A stretch of 64,000 bases of DNA. It comes from Klebsiella sp. RIT-PI-d (GTDB lineage: Bacteria; Pseudomonadota; Gammaproteobacteria; Enterobacterales; Enterobacteriaceae). The stretch lies in contig NZ_LGIT01000003.1 of NCBI RefSeq assembly GCF_001187865.1, positions 534,450 through 598,449 of the forward strand, written 5' to 3'. The notes below the pieces were generated by a model. That model made no database searches. It saw nothing but the letters and a program-made list of their open reading frames with translations, and had not been told where the DNA came from. Shown piece after piece: positions 1 to 11,068 of the stretch. The translations under genes and the position numbers were made by a program. Within the stretch, counting starts at the first letter, position 1; each line of letters starts with the position of its first letter.

Positions 1-177
1 GCGGGTAAATCCGGCGACCAGATTGAGGATGGTGGATTTACCGCAGCCAGACGGCCCCAGCAGGACCACAAATTCTCCTTTAGTCAGCGTTAATGAAACG
101 TCTTCCAGTACATTCAGCGGCTGTGGCGTTGCCGCAAACGTTAACGATACATTTTCCAGTGCAATCGGGTGTGTCAT
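1..177 (-). CDS. Sulfonate-type ABC transporter ATP-binding protein, N-terminal part (TauB/SsuB-like)
   Basis: Only the first 59 codons are present; the gene runs off the left edge. The start ATG overlaps the permease stop in TGATG. A Walker A motif, GPSGCGKST, lies near residue 42, as in nitrate/sulfonate/taurine importer ATPases. It would power the permease and binding protein encoded just upstream in the same operon. Substrate cannot be read from the ATPase. The neighbouring sulfo-lyase-like and racemase-like genes suggest a sulfonated amino acid. Confidence 0.85.
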   Translation of the reverse strand, partial: MTHPIALENVSLTFAATPQPLNVLEDVSLTLTKGEFVVLLGPSGCGKSTILNLVAGFTR

Positions 178-947
178 CACTCTTTCCCCGCCCAGGGCAC
201 CAGCAGTCGTTGCAGCCCCAGGAGTAGTAAATCCAGCAGATAGCCAATACTGCCAAGCAGCAGTATGCCAAGCATGACAATGTCGGTACGCAGATAGGCG
301 CTGGCATTAATTACCATCCAGCCAAGCCCTGAGCTGGCGGCAACCATTTCAGCGGCAATCAGCGAGGTCCAGCCAATGCCTATCGACAAGCGCACGGTCG
401 TAAACAGATCCGGGAGCGTATCCGGCAGAACAACGCGCAGAAAAATCTGCCGCCGGCTTGCTCCCAGAGTCTGCGCCACGCGGATACGCGAACGGCCAAT
501 ACGTTCTACCGCTGCGCTGGCGCCCACCACCACGCTGAGAAACGTGGCAATAAAAATCAGGAAAAACTTCGACGATTCGCCAATGCCCAGCCAGACGACG
601 GCCAGCGGGATCAGCGCGATTTTCGGCAGCGGACGCAGAAACTGTACAAAAGGGTTAAGGACGGCGGACAGGCCTTCCGACATCCCCATCAGCAGCCCCA
701 GTGGAATACCGATAATAATCGCCACGGAAAACGCACTGAGCGCCCGCGCCAGGCTGACCGCGATATGCTCCCACAGCGGCACCTGGCGATAGCCGTCCGC
801 CAGCAGTTCTTCGGCGGTTAAACCGATGTCCGTCAGGGACGGCAGCAGCAGCGGATCCACCCATTGCTGTAGCGCGGCGATCTGCCAGAGGCTAAAAAAG
901 ATCGCCACCGACACCACGCTTATCGCGACATGCTGACCTAATTTCAT
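177..947 (-). CDS. Sulfonate-type ABC transporter permease (TauC/SsuC-like)
   Basis: A 256-residue integral membrane protein with an N-terminal membrane segment and several further hydrophobic helices. The cytoplasmic loop carries the ABC importer EAA signature region ([20 protein letters not shown], then [10 protein letters not shown]), typical of the TauC/SsuC/NrtB family. It overlaps the binding-protein stop by 4 bp and the ATPase start by 3 bp, so the three transport genes are translationally coupled. Length is normal for the family. It should form the channel for uptake of a sulfonate or related anion across the inner membrane. Taurine, alkanesulfonates and cysteate are all possible substrates. 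Confidence 0.9.
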   Translation of the reverse strand: MKLGQHVAISVVSVAIFFSLWQIAALQQWVDPLLLPSLTDIGLTAEELLADGYRQVPLWEHIAVSLARALSAFSVAIIIGIPLGLLMGMSEGLSAVLNPFVQFLRPLPKIALIPLAVVWLGIGESSKFFLIFIATFLSVVVGASAAVERIGRSRIRVAQTLGASRRQIFLRVVLPDTLPDLFTTVRLSIGIGWTSLIAAEMVAASSGLGWMVINASAYLRTDIVMLGILLLGSIGYLLDLLLLGLQRLLVPWAGKE

Positions 948-1945
948 TTTGCGGCGGCTTCCCGGATATAACGTGAATTGATGGCCGCATCCCAGTTGGC
1001 AGGGATATCACGCTTGCGGATTTCACCGATGCCGGCGAGGAAATTCGAGGTTTTGGTCAGCGCCTTGCCGATCCCGCTGTCCGTGGTCTGTGTACCGTCG
1101 CCCAGCCAGGCGACGGTTCCCTGCTCGCTCAGGGTCGGATACTCCAGCCCGCCCAGCGTATTGGCCGCCGTCGTCACTGGCGCACCAACTTCTTTGGCGA
1201 CGATGCCCGCTGCGCGTTCAGGATCGCGTTTGAACTCGTCAACTTTTTGTTGATGCACGCGCAGGAAGGCACTGACCGCCTGCGGATATTTCTCCGCAAA
1301 GGCTTTACGCACCACGTAGTTGTTGTAAATCAGATACCCGTCTTTTTGCAGATCTTTGGTGGCAAACACCTGATGACCGCCGGAGGATTCCAGCTCCTGA
1401 GCAAACGGTGCCCAGACGTAACCTGCGTCAATATCGCCACGTTTCCACGCCGCCACCATTTCCGCCGGACGCAGCGGCAGCAGCGTTATTTTGCTACGGT
1501 CGAGTTTATTCACGCTAATTGCCGCTTCCAGCGCATATTGCGCGGTGGAATTTGGCGGATATGCCACGCGTTTCCCTTCGATATCCTTAATATTACGAAT
1601 ACCGTCTTTACCAATTAAACGTTCGTAACTGGCAATCACGCCTGAGACGCCAATAATTTCTACCGGTAATTTACGCACAATTCCGGCGGTCGCCGGGCTG
1701 GAGCCAAAATTCGCAATATCAATAGCGTCACTGGCGAAATAACTTAAAGCATCCGCGCCGGAGGCAAATTGCACCCATTTAACTTTACTGTTGAGTGCTT
1801 TATCCAGCGAGCCGTCCGCTTTCGCCAGCATTAATACCTGAGAGCCGCCGCTGTATGCAACCCGAACTTCGGGCGGCGTTTGTGCACTGCTGACGTTGGC
1901 CCACAAGCCTCCCGCTGCGAGTAATAAGCAGAAACTTTTTTTCAT
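944..1945 (-). CDS. Periplasmic substrate-binding protein of a TauA/SsuA-type importer
   Basis: A 333-residue protein with a clear Sec signal peptide (basic MKKS start, hydrophobic core, cleavage near SSAQT). The body is an NMT1/TauA/SsuA-like type 2 periplasmic binding fold: an early VRVAYSGG strand, a DIANFGSSPATAGI segment and GKRVAYPPNSTAQYAL, which normally contact the ligand anion. It should capture the substrate and deliver it to the adjacent permease. It follows the racemase gene by 23 bp with an AAAGGAT ribosome site. TauA-like proteins can also bind non-sulfonates, so the ligand is inferred from the neighbouring enzymes. Confidence 0.88.
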   Translation of the reverse strand: MKKSFCLLLAAGGLWANVSSAQTPPEVRVAYSGGSQVLMLAKADGSLDKALNSKVKWVQFASGADALSYFASDAIDIANFGSSPATAGIVRKLPVEIIGVSGVIASYERLIGKDGIRNIKDIEGKRVAYPPNSTAQYALEAAISVNKLDRSKITLLPLRPAEMVAAWKRGDIDAGYVWAPFAQELESSGGHQVFATKDLQKDGYLIYNNYVVRKAFAEKYPQAVSAFLRVHQQKVDEFKRDPERAAGIVAKEVGAPVTTAANTLGGLEYPTLSEQGTVAWLGDGTQTTDSGIGKALTKTSNFLAGIGEIRKRDIPANWDAAINSRYIREAAAK

Positions 1946-1968
1946 TTTTTATCCTTTGCGTAATTCAG

Positions 1969-2697
1969 TTACGTTAAATAAGAGGTGCGGTGATCCTGCC
2001 ATAATGCGGAACATCGTCCGGCCAGTGCCCTTGCGGGATCAAAGGTCAGCGGTAAGAAAGGAGCGTTCACTGCCCGCAGAGCAACGGGAACCTCAGTGCA
2101 GGCAAGGATCAGATTTTGCGCTCCGCGCTCAAACAGGGCTTTTGCCTGCTGTAAAAAAGCAGCCCCCCCTTCTGCGAGTTCACCACGCTTTACCGCATAG
2201 CAGCCCGGCACGAACCAGGTATTAAGCTCAACCTCATCCGGTACCACTGCCGTAATGCCATGCTGTTGTAGTCCATGCTGATACCAGCCGGCCTCCAGAG
2301 TCCCTTTAGTGGCAATAATGCCGATACGCCGGGGGACGGGATCGTTTGCCGCTACCGTCGCGATTGTCGCGTCCACCATGTGGATGAGTGGCGCGCGGCT
2401 GGCGTTGCTTAACGCAGAGTACCAGTGGTGAGCCGTATTACAGGGGATGACAATATGGCTGGCGCCCGCCTGGTTGAGCTTCTCAATACCGTTTAATAGC
2501 TGAGGGAGTGGCGACGGTCCGCGACCTGCCAGCGCATCCTGCCGGTCCGCAATTTGCGGCACGTTCCAGACTACCGTTGGGATTTGCTCCTGATCGCGAG
2601 TGGCAGGCGTCAGGGCAAGCAGGGTCGACATAAAATCAACGGTGGCCAGCGGTCCCATTCCGCCCAGTACGCCCAGAAGGAACGGCGGCGTCGTCAT
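1969..2697 (-). CDS. Aspartate/glutamate racemase family protein (YgeA-like)
   Basis: A 242-residue cytosolic enzyme of the Asp/Glu racemase superfamily. The N-terminus has the family GGMGPLAT phosphate/carboxylate-binding turn. Both catalytic cysteines are present, in IPCNTAHHW near residue 80 and ILACTEVPV near residue 195, so it should be a PLP-independent two-base racemase rather than a decayed copy. Its start overlaps the stop of the PLP enzyme by 4 bp. Cysteate is the sulfonate analogue of aspartate, so a role in interconverting D- and L-cysteate before cleavage is attractive. That role is inference; aspartate, glutamate or homoserine are alternatives. Confidence 0.85.
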   Translation of the reverse strand: MTTPPFLLGVLGGMGPLATVDFMSTLLALTPATRDQEQIPTVVWNVPQIADRQDALAGRGPSPLPQLLNGIEKLNQAGASHIVIPCNTAHHWYSALSNASRAPLIHMVDATIATVAANDPVPRRIGIIATKGTLEAGWYQHGLQQHGITAVVPDEVELNTWFVPGCYAVKRGELAEGGAAFLQQAKALFERGAQNLILACTEVPVALRAVNAPFLPLTFDPARALAGRCSALWQDHRTSYLT

Positions 2698-3692
2698 TCA
2701 AAGACCTGACGATAGCCGAACAGCCCTGCTGCACCGCCGGTATGGATAAACACGACATTATCATCTTTACTGAAATGGCCTTTGCGGATCAGGTCGATAA
2801 GGCCGGCCATACCTTTACCGGAGTACACCGGGTCCAGTAAGATCCCTTCATGTTGCGCCAGCAGATGAAGCGCTTCCAGCATACCGTCTGTCGGCAGACC
2901 GTAGCCGTCACCCACGTAATCGCTGTTCGCCACCACCGCCTCACGCGGGAGATCGCCCGGTACGCCGAGCAGCTCACGAGTCCGGCTCGCCAGATTCCAG
3001 ACGTTTTCTTCCTGTTTCTCTTTTGGCGCACGTACGCTGATCCCAAGCACCGGAACAGCGCTATAGGTCGCCGTAAATCCGGCTACCAGTCCGGCCTGCG
3101 TCCCGGTACTGCCGGTGGCGTGAACCACGTGATCGATGCGTAAACGCTGTTGTGAAGATTGATACAGCAACTCTTCGGCGCAGGCAACATAGCCAAGCGC
3201 GCCAATCGCATTAGAGCCGCCGCCGGGGATCACATACGGATTATGTCCCTGCTCGCGCAGTTCGGCGGCATAATCGTCCATCGCCTTCTGCATATCAGTT
3301 CCGCCCGGCAGATGGGCAACTATTTCGCCGCCGAGCAATCGGTCCAGCTGAACATTACCCGAGAGCTGATAATCCTCACCAAAGTCTGTCACCCGTTTTT
3401 CCAGCAGCACCTTCGCTTTCAGACCCAGTTTTGCGGCACCGGCAATCGTCTGACGCACGTGATTAGATTGCGTCGCGCCCTGGGTAATAATAACGTCGGC
3501 ATTATTTTGCAGCGCATCGGCCAGCAGAAACTCCAGCTTACGGGTTTTATTCCCGCCGGTCGCCAGACCCGTCGCGTCATCGCGCTTGATCCATATTTTC
3601 GGACCGCCTAATAATTGCGTTAAATTAGTGAGCGGCTCTAATGGTGTGGGAAAATGGCCAAGGGATAGCCGGGGAAATCGGGCCAGATGCAT
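2694..3692 (-). CDS. PLP-dependent D-cysteine desulfhydrase / L-cysteate sulfo-lyase family enzyme
   Basis: A 332-residue fold-type II PLP enzyme of the ACC deaminase/D-cysteine desulfhydrase family. The PLP lysine is in [10 protein letters not shown] near residue 50. A QSNHVRQT segment and a GSTGTQAGL phosphate-binding loop follow, and the C-terminus has [13 protein letters not shown] and FIHTGGAAG. The MHLARFPR start, the T in GGNKTRK and the PGGTDM..AM segment recall CuyA (L-cysteate to pyruvate, sulfite and ammonium) more than E. coli DcyD, as remembered. It is the first gene of the transporter operon, with a good AAAAGGAG ribosome site. Which substrate is used cannot be settled from sequence alone. 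Confidence 0.85.
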   Translation of the reverse strand: MHLARFPRLSLGHFPTPLEPLTNLTQLLGGPKIWIKRDDATGLATGGNKTRKLEFLLADALQNNADVIITQGATQSNHVRQTIAGAAKLGLKAKVLLEKRVTDFGEDYQLSGNVQLDRLLGGEIVAHLPGGTDMQKAMDDYAAELREQGHNPYVIPGGGSNAIGALGYVACAEELLYQSSQQRLRIDHVVHATGSTGTQAGLVAGFTATYSAVPVLGISVRAPKEKQEENVWNLASRTRELLGVPGDLPREAVVANSDYVGDGYGLPTDGMLEALHLLAQHEGILLDPVYSGKGMAGLIDLIRKGHFSKDDNVVFIHTGGAAGLFGYRQVFE

Positions 3693-3883
3693 AATTGCTC
3701 CTTTTAAATCACATTCTATTTAACGAGCGCTGTTTTCCGGCTCTACAAATATCGTGTGATTGACTATACACATCTGATTTCAGCCGCTAATAAACTATTA
3801 AAAATATCGATTCCCGGAATTGAGATAAGGACGTAATCAGGGGAGATAAAAGGCGTTTCTATAACGAAAGGGTATAGCATCAA
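3693..3883 (-). promoter_or_regulatory. Probable promoter region of the sulfonate/cysteate operon
   Basis: This AT-rich 190-bp interval lies between the rnr terminator and the first operon gene and has no ORF. A strong ribosome site (AAAAGGAGCAATT before ATG) is at the 3' end. No convincing -35/-10 pair or CysB/Cbl site could be assigned by eye, though sulfur-starvation control would be expected for such an operon. Confidence 0.45.
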
Positions 3884-3920
3884 TGAAAAAAGAATAACCC
3901 TCTTCAGGTGAAGAGGGTTA
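3884..3920 (-). terminator. Rho-independent terminator after rnr
   Basis: An 11-bp perfect inverted repeat (AACCCTCTTCA at 3896-3906, TGAAGAGGGTT at 3909-3919) is followed on the minus strand by ATTCTTTTTT. It lies just past the rnr stop, so here rnr ends its transcript instead of continuing into rlmB. Confidence 0.85.
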
Positions 3921-3930
3921 TTTAAGCGGA

Positions 3931-6396
3931 TTATTCAACGGCGTTCTTTTTCGCTGCGCGTTTGGCTTTGGTGGCCGCCGCGATTTTTTGCGTTTTTGCC
4001 GACGGCTTTTTCGCCTTCTTCACGCTTTTGTTGGCATCTGCTTTTTCCGTTTTCTCAGTTTTCGGTTTACTTTTGCCTTTGCTACCACGGAATGCGCTAT
4101 CCGGCTCGAAATTGACTTTCTTGCCGGTCTGGCGACGTCTGCCGGCATTTTTAGCCGGTGCGCCTTTTTTAGCTTTTTCACGCGCGGTTTTACCTTCATT
4201 ACGCGGCGCGCGCTCGCTGGAGATCAGTGAGAAGTCGATCTTGCGTTCGTCCATATTTACCGCTTCGACGCGCACTTCTACCCGATCGCCAAGACGGTAT
4301 GTCTGACCGCCAGATTCACCAATCAGACGCTGACCGACCTGGTCAAAACGGTAATAGTCATTATCCAGTGACGAGACGTGGACCAGACCATCAATAAACA
4401 GATCGCTCAGACGGACAAAGAAACCAAAACCGGTAACGCTGGCAATGACGCCCGGGAAGACGTTGCCCACCTGATCCAGCATAAAATCACACTTCAGCCA
4501 GTCGGAGACGTCGCGCGTCGCTTCATCGGCGCGGCGTTCAGCAATTGAACAGTGCTGCCCAAGCTGTAGCATCTCTTCCATGGAGTAGTGATACCCGCCG
4601 GTATCGGTACTGTTACCCTTATGCCCCTGCTCTTTCGCCAGCAGATATTTGATGGCCCGGTGCAACGACAGGTCAGGATAACGGCGAATAGGCGACGTAA
4701 AGTGAGCGTAAGAGGTCAGCGCCAGACCGAAGTGCCCGCGATTTTCAGGATCGTAAATCGCCTGTTTCATTGAGCGCAGCAGCATGGTTTGCAGCATTTC
4801 GGCATCCGGACGATCGGCAATCGATTCCAGCAGCGCCGCATAGTCGCGCGGTTCTGGCTTATTACCGCCCGGCAATTCCAGCCCCAGTTCTGCCAGAACG
4901 GAGCGATAGGAGGTGATTGCCTCGGTCGTCGGCTTATCGTGAATACGAAATAGCGCAGGCTCTTCGGCTTTTTCAACGAAGCGTGCCGCTGAGATGTTCG
5001 CCAGGATCATGCACTCTTCAATCAACTTATGGGCGTCATTGCGCTGGGTCTGCTCAATACGTTCGATGCGGCGTTCAGCATTAAAAATAAACTTAGCTTC
5101 TTCACTTTCAAAGGAGATCCCGCCGCGCTCATCACGCGCCACATCCAGCACTTTATACAGGTTATGCAGTTCTTCGATGTGTTTAACCAGCGGCGCATAC
5201 TGCTCGCGCAGCTCCTGATCGCCCTGTAGCATATGCCAGACTTTGGTATAGGTCAGACGCGCATGAGAGCTCATCACCGCTTCGTAGAATTTAAAGCCGG
5301 TCAGACGACCCTTCGACGAAATGGTCATCTCACAGACCATACACAGGCGGTCAACCTGCGGGTTTAGCGAACACAGGCCGTTGGACAGCACCTCCGGCAG
5401 CATCGGGATCACCTGCGAGGGGAAGTAAACTGACGTGCCACGGTTACGGGCTTCCTGATCGAGCGGCGTAGGGGGACGAACGTAATAGCTGACGTCAGCA
5501 ATGGCCACCCACAAACGCCAGCCGCCGCCGCGTTTTTTCTCGCAATAAACGGCATCATCAAAGTCGCGGGCATCTTCGCCATCAATGGTCACCAGCGGCA
5601 GGTTGCGCAGATCGACGCGGCCAACTTTGGCTTCTTCCGGCACCTGTTCTTTCAGGTGGGCTATTTGCTCTTCAACGGCCTGCGGCCAGATATACGGGAT
5701 TTCATGGGTGCGCAGCGCCATATCAACGGCCATGCCGGTACCCATGTTATCGCCCAGCACTTCAACGATTTTACCCACGGCTTTGGTACGTCGGGTTGGA
5801 CGCTGGGTCAGTTCGACCACTACCACAAAGCCCATGCGCGCGCCCATCACCTCTTCCGGCGGGATCAGGATGTCGAAGCTCAGACGGCTATCATCCGGGA
5901 CCACAAAGCCTACGCCGGCATCGGTAAAGTAGCGGCCAACAATTTGACTGGTTTTCGGTACCAGCACGCGAACAATACGCGCTTCGCGACGACCTTTACG
6001 ATCGGCACCCAGCGGCTGAGCCAGAACCTGATCGCCATGAATGCAGGTTTTCATCTGCTCGCTGGAGAGATAGAGATCGTCCTTACGTCCTTCAACGCGC
6101 AGGAAACCAAAGCCGTCGCGATGGCCAATGACAATGCCCTTAAGCAGGTCAAGACGTTCCGGCAGCGCGTAGCACTGACGGCGAGTGAAAACCAGCTGGC
6201 CGTCGCGCTCCATGGCGCGCAGGCGGCGACGCAGCGCTTCCGTCTGTTCTTCGCCTTCGATATTAAGTTCAACCGCCAGCTCTTCACGGTTGGCCGGTTT
6301 TTCACGTTTGGTCAGATGTTCGAGGATAAATTCCCGGCTCGGGATAGGGTTCGCGTATTTTTCTGCTTCGCGGTTCTGGAAAGGATCTTGTGACAT
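3931..6396 (-). CDS. rnr: Ribonuclease R
   Basis: An 821-residue 3'-5' exoribonuclease of the RNase II/RNB family that degrades structured RNA, including rRNA and mRNA fragments. In order: an N-terminal winged-helix-like region, two cold-shock domains, the catalytic RNB domain with the acidic cluster [11 protein letters not shown] near residue 275, an S1 domain ([15 protein letters not shown]), and a long Lys/Ala-rich basic tail. Length and architecture match E. coli RNase R. It lies 38 bp downstream of nsrR on the same strand, as in the E. coli nsrR-rnr operon. The strong terminator after it differs from the E. coli arrangement. Confidence 0.98.
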   Translation of the reverse strand: MSQDPFQNREAEKYANPIPSREFILEHLTKREKPANREELAVELNIEGEEQTEALRRRLRAMERDGQLVFTRRQCYALPERLDLLKGIVIGHRDGFGFLRVEGRKDDLYLSSEQMKTCIHGDQVLAQPLGADRKGRREARIVRVLVPKTSQIVGRYFTDAGVGFVVPDDSRLSFDILIPPEEVMGARMGFVVVVELTQRPTRRTKAVGKIVEVLGDNMGTGMAVDMALRTHEIPYIWPQAVEEQIAHLKEQVPEEAKVGRVDLRNLPLVTIDGEDARDFDDAVYCEKKRGGGWRLWVAIADVSYYVRPPTPLDQEARNRGTSVYFPSQVIPMLPEVLSNGLCSLNPQVDRLCMVCEMTISSKGRLTGFKFYEAVMSSHARLTYTKVWHMLQGDQELREQYAPLVKHIEELHNLYKVLDVARDERGGISFESEEAKFIFNAERRIERIEQTQRNDAHKLIEECMILANISAARFVEKAEEPALFRIHDKPTTEAITSYRSVLAELGLELPGGNKPEPRDYAALLESIADRPDAEMLQTMLLRSMKQAIYDPENRGHFGLALTSYAHFTSPIRRYPDLSLHRAIKYLLAKEQGHKGNSTDTGGYHYSMEEMLQLGQHCSIAERRADEATRDVSDWLKCDFMLDQVGNVFPGVIASVTGFGFFVRLSDLFIDGLVHVSSLDNDYYRFDQVGQRLIGESGGQTYRLGDRVEVRVEAVNMDERKIDFSLISSERAPRNEGKTAREKAKKGAPAKNAGRRRQTGKKVNFEPDSAFRGSKGKSKPKTEKTEKADANKSVKKAKKPSAKTQKIAAATKAKRAAKKNAVE

Positions 6397-6434
6397 AGCG
6401 GTTCCTCCGTCGTCAACGCTGGTGACAATAATAG

Positions 6435-6860
6435 TTACTCCACCAGTAATAATTTATAAAGCGGTTGATTTTCTTCAACCAAATCAGCCAGCGTGAGATT
6501 ATCCAGTTCCCTGAGGAAGCTCTGCACGGCTTGTGAAAGCGCCTGTTTGAGGCGACAGGCTGGCGTAATGTGACAAAATGCGCTGTTACAGTTCACCAGC
6601 GTAAGCGGCTCAAGTTCACGCACAACATCACCGATACGAATAGTTTCAGCCGGTTTTCCCAGCCGAATACCGCCATTTTTTCCCCGCACGGCGGTGACAT
6701 AGCCCGCCCGACTAAGCTGATTGATAATTTTGACCATGTGATTTCGGGATACCCCATACACGTCGGTAACCTCAGAAATGCTGGTCATGCGCCCGGTCGG
6801 TAGCGATGCCATATAGATTAGCGCACGCAGTCCGTAATCGGTAAAACTCGTTAACTGCAC
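6435..6860 (-). CDS. nsrR: Nitric-oxide-sensing transcriptional repressor NsrR
   Basis: A 141-residue Rrf2-family regulator. The N-terminal winged helix ([20 protein letters not shown]) binds DNA. The three Fe-S ligand cysteines are at residues 91, 96 and 102 in the [16 protein letters not shown] region, so NO sensing should be intact. NsrR represses NO-detoxification genes such as hmp until nitrosylation releases it. It is the first gene of the nsrR-rnr operon and follows purA on the same strand. Confidence 0.97.
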   Translation of the reverse strand: MQLTSFTDYGLRALIYMASLPTGRMTSISEVTDVYGVSRNHMVKIINQLSRAGYVTAVRGKNGGIRLGKPAETIRIGDVVRELEPLTLVNCNSAFCHITPACRLKQALSQAVQSFLRELDNLTLADLVEENQPLYKLLLVE

Positions 6861-6990
6861 ATCAACCTCAAAACAGGGGAAAATACGGATATTTATAATA
6901 GTGATGATAAACCAGCCAACCGTCAGGCCGCTAATTTATTTGTTCAGGGTAGGGGCAAAAGGCAGGAATTCAGGACGGGTTAAGCTTATC

Positions 6991-7016
6991 TGGCCTGCGC
7001 GTTTGGTCGCAGGCCA
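6991..7016 (-). terminator. Hairpin after purA
   Basis: Perfect 9-bp stem (TGGCCTGCG at 6991-6999, CGCAGGCCA at 7008-7016) with an 8-nt loop, just downstream of the purA stop. The following minus-strand sequence is only weakly U-rich, so termination may be partial or factor-assisted. Confidence 0.55.
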
Positions 7017-7028
7017 GTGGCTAAATCA

Positions 7029-8345
<1,317 letters not shown>

Positions 8346-8427
8346 TTAAAAATGGATTCTACCACCGCTTTTTCAGAGTTACAGCACTTTTTAGCCGTAA
8401 AAAAAAGCAAACCCGCCCATTTTTTGA

Positions 8428-8625
8428 TCAGCCAATCGTTTTCCTCAACATGTAGTAGATCACAAACCCGGCAACCACAAGTCCACCGCCAAAACGCCGT
8501 AAAATAGTATCGGGTAGCTGAGTCATTGCAGCAATCATTTTGCGCCATGCACGCGGATAAAGCATTGGTCCCAGTCCTTCAAGGACTAAAACCAGGGCAA
8601 GTGCCAGTAATATGGTGGAGTTCAT
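8428..8625 (-). CDS. yjeT: Small inner-membrane protein YjeT (DUF2065)
   Basis: A 65-residue hydrophobic protein, nearly identical to the E. coli YjeT I remember. Two membrane segments flank a basic loop (an N-terminal stretch around residues 3-20 and a C-terminal one around 45-60). The ATG at 8625 is preferred over an upstream GTG because it matches family length and has an AGGGAAA ribosome site. It lies between hflC and purA as in E. coli. Function is unknown. Confidence 0.93.
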   Translation of the reverse strand: MNSTILLALALVLVLEGLGPMLYPRAWRKMIAAMTQLPDTILRRFGGGLVVAGFVIYYMLRKTIG

Positions 8626-8636
8626 ATTTTCCCTGT

Positions 8637-8680
8637 AGAAAAAGAAAACCACCGTTCTCGCGAAGAGGAACGGTGGTTTT
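8637..8680 (-). terminator. Rho-independent terminator after hflC
   Basis: A 12-bp perfect stem (AAACCACCGTTC at 8646-8657, GAACGGTGGTTT at 8668-8679) is followed on the minus strand by TTTTCTTTTT. It ends the long hfq-hflX-hflK-hflC transcript and lies just before yjeT. Confidence 0.88.
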
Positions 8681-8704
8681 AATCAGCTCGTTGCTAATGC
8701 AATA

Positions 8705-9709
8705 TTAACGCGTAGCGTTAGTCGGCGTCTTCATATAACGGAAGAAATCGCTATCCGGGCTGAGGACCATCACGTCCTGGTTGCTCTGGAAGCTGCTTTC
8801 ATACGCACGCAGGCTACGAATGAAGGCATAGAAATCCGGATCCCGGCTAAACGCATCAGCAAACAGTTTTGCTGCTTCTGCATCGCCTTCACCGCGCATG
8901 ATACGTCCCTGACGCTCGGCTTCTGCCAGCGTTTTGGTAACTTCATAATCCGCGGCTGCCTGGATTTTCTCTTTCTCTTCTTCACCCTGTGAACGGTGAC
9001 GACGCGCTACCGCTTCACGCTCGGCGCGCATACGGTTATAAATCGCCTCAGATACTTCGGTCGGCAGGTTGATCTGCTTGATTCGCACATCGACAACTTC
9101 AATACCGAGGGCCGCCATACTGTTCGGGTTCACTACCGGCACTTTACCGTTAGTTTCCGCCGAAACGCGTTCTGCTGCCTTGGCAATTTCGTTATCTGCA
9201 CCAGGCGTTGCCACTTCATCTTCTGCACCGGAAGAACCTGAGTTCAGGGCTTCGCGAACTTCAATGGTCAGACGACCACGGGAGTCAGTGACGATATCTT
9301 TAACGTCCAGACGACCAATCTCAGAACGCAGTCGGTCAGAGAATTTACGTTTCAGCAGCACTTCTGCCTGAGAAACGTCGCCACCGCCGGTTGCCAGGAA
9401 GTAACGGCTAAAGTCGCTGATCCGCCATTTGATATAGGAGTCAACAATCAGATCTTTCTTCTCTTTGGTGACAAAGCGATCTGCCTGGTTATCCATGGTC
9501 TGGATACGGGCGTCGAGCATTTTGACTGATTCAATGAACGGAACCTTAAAGTGCAGGCCCGGCTCAAAAACCAGCGGTTTGTTATCGTTGTCACGCAGTA
9601 CTTTACCGAAGCGCATGGTAATCCCACGCTCACCTTCTTTCACCACAAACAATGAGGTGTAAAGCACTACCAGCACGATGATAATTATCGCAATAACAGA
9701 CTTACGCAT
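8705..9709 (-). CDS. hflC: FtsH protease modulator HflC
   Basis: A 334-residue SPFH-domain protein anchored by an N-terminal membrane segment (residues 4-22) with the bulk in the periplasm. It forms the large HflKC cage around FtsH, limiting access of membrane substrates and affecting lambda CII stability. The prohibitin-like core (VVKEGERGITMRFG) and a long helical stretch rich in Glu, Ala and Arg are visible. It follows hflK by 2 bp, so the partners are coupled. Length matches E. coli. Confidence 0.97.
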   Translation of the reverse strand: MRKSVIAIIIIVLVVLYTSLFVVKEGERGITMRFGKVLRDNDNKPLVFEPGLHFKVPFIESVKMLDARIQTMDNQADRFVTKEKKDLIVDSYIKWRISDFSRYFLATGGGDVSQAEVLLKRKFSDRLRSEIGRLDVKDIVTDSRGRLTIEVREALNSGSSGAEDEVATPGADNEIAKAAERVSAETNGKVPVVNPNSMAALGIEVVDVRIKQINLPTEVSEAIYNRMRAEREAVARRHRSQGEEEKEKIQAAADYEVTKTLAEAERQGRIMRGEGDAEAAKLFADAFSRDPDFYAFIRSLRAYESSFQSNQDVMVLSPDSDFFRYMKTPTNATR

Positions 9710-9711
9710 CG

Positions 9712-10968
9712 TTATTCCCCCTGACGCTGGTAGTCGTTACGCTGCGCGTTAGCGCGGCGTTGGTCCATGATATCGCTCTGATCGGCAGACGATGTTTTAT
9801 TTGCACCGCTGTTGCCGCGCGATGTCGCAGGTGGCTGACGCAGAAGCGTATCCGCACCGCTGCGCTCGTTCTGTGCTGAGGACGCACTATTACCTTTCAG
9901 CATCTGGTCCAGCGGCAGAACCATCAGGTTACCGCCTTTGTCATTCACCAGCACTTTACGGGTATGACTCAGCACTTTTTCCATGGTTTCAATATACAGA
10001 CGCTCGCGGGTAATTTCCGGGGCGGCTTTATATTCCGGCAGCATTTTGGCAAAGCGCGCCACTTCACCCTGTGCTTCTAACACGGTACGCGTTTTATAAG
10101 CGCGGGCCTCTTCAAGAATACGCTGCGCCGAACCGTTTGCACGCGGCTGTACTTCGTTGCTGTACGCTTCTGCTTCACGAATTGACTGCTGCTCGTTTTC
10201 ACGGGCGGAGATTGCATCGTCAAATGCCGCCTGAACGGCTTCCGGCGGACGGGCTGCCTGGAAGTTAACGTCCAGCAGAGTGATCCCCATATTGTACGGA
10301 CGAATCGTCTCTTCCAGCTCACGCTGAGTATCGCTACGAATAACGGTACGACCTTCGGTCAGAATACGGTCCATGGTGTACTTACCGATTACACCACGCA
10401 GGGCGCTGTCCGTTGCCTGACGCAGACTGTCGTCCGCACTGGTCACGCTGAACAGATAGCGACGCGGATCGGTAATTCGATACTGCACGTTCATTTCAAC
10501 GCGCACCACGTTTTCATCAGAGGTCAGCATCACGCCGGAAGCGGCCAGTTCACGCACGGCTTCAACGTTAACGGCCGTCACGTCATCAATAAATGTCGGT
10601 TTCCAGTTCAGACCCGGCTCAACCAGATGACTGAACTTACCGAAACGCGTCACTACGCCACGCTCCGCTTCTTTGATGGTATAGAAACCACTGGCCGCCC
10701 AGAAAATAACCAGCGCCACAACGATAATACCGACAATGCGGCCACCCATTTGGGTGCGCGGGCCTTGTGGTGCCCCACCGCTATTGCCTTTTCCACCGCC
10801 GCCAAAACCGCCAAGCTTTTTACTTAGCTTGCGAAAGATATCGTCCAGATCGGGCGGTCCCTGTTCACGACCACCTTTATTTCCATTCCCACCGGGGTTG
10901 CCGCCAGGTTTATTGCTCCCCCAGGGGTCGCGGTCTTGTCCGTTATTACCGGGCTGGTTCCACGCCAT
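9712..10968 (-). CDS. hflK: FtsH protease modulator HflK
   Basis: A 418-residue SPFH partner of HflC. The N-terminal 65 residues are Gly/Asn/Pro-rich and cytoplasmic. One membrane segment lies near residues 80-97 (IVGIIVVALVIFWAASGFYT), followed by a periplasmic SPFH domain and a helical region. The C-terminus is polar and low in complexity. Together with HflC it forms the cage around FtsH hexamers. It lies 100 bp downstream of hflX in the same transcript. Confidence 0.97.
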   Translation of the reverse strand: MAWNQPGNNGQDRDPWGSNKPGGNPGGNGNKGGREQGPPDLDDIFRKLSKKLGGFGGGGKGNSGGAPQGPRTQMGGRIVGIIVVALVIFWAASGFYTIKEAERGVVTRFGKFSHLVEPGLNWKPTFIDDVTAVNVEAVRELAASGVMLTSDENVVRVEMNVQYRITDPRRYLFSVTSADDSLRQATDSALRGVIGKYTMDRILTEGRTVIRSDTQRELEETIRPYNMGITLLDVNFQAARPPEAVQAAFDDAISARENEQQSIREAEAYSNEVQPRANGSAQRILEEARAYKTRTVLEAQGEVARFAKMLPEYKAAPEITRERLYIETMEKVLSHTRKVLVNDKGGNLMVLPLDQMLKGNSASSAQNERSGADTLLRQPPATSRGNSGANKTSSADQSDIMDQRRANAQRNDYQRQGE

Positions 10969-11068
10969 GTCTGTACTCCATATTTGTTATTGCGGTGATA
11001 TACCCGGCACACCTGTGCTGCAAATGTCCCGGGCATCCTCCAAAAGAGGGAAAATAGCTTCAGTCGGG

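Noticed and set aside
2694..3692. ACC deaminase
   Set aside because: Same superfamily, but the sulfonate transporter context and the D-cysteine desulfhydrase/CuyA-like motifs fit a sulfur substrate better.
5656..6393. 245-codon open frame on the plus strand
   Set aside because: Antisense to rnr.
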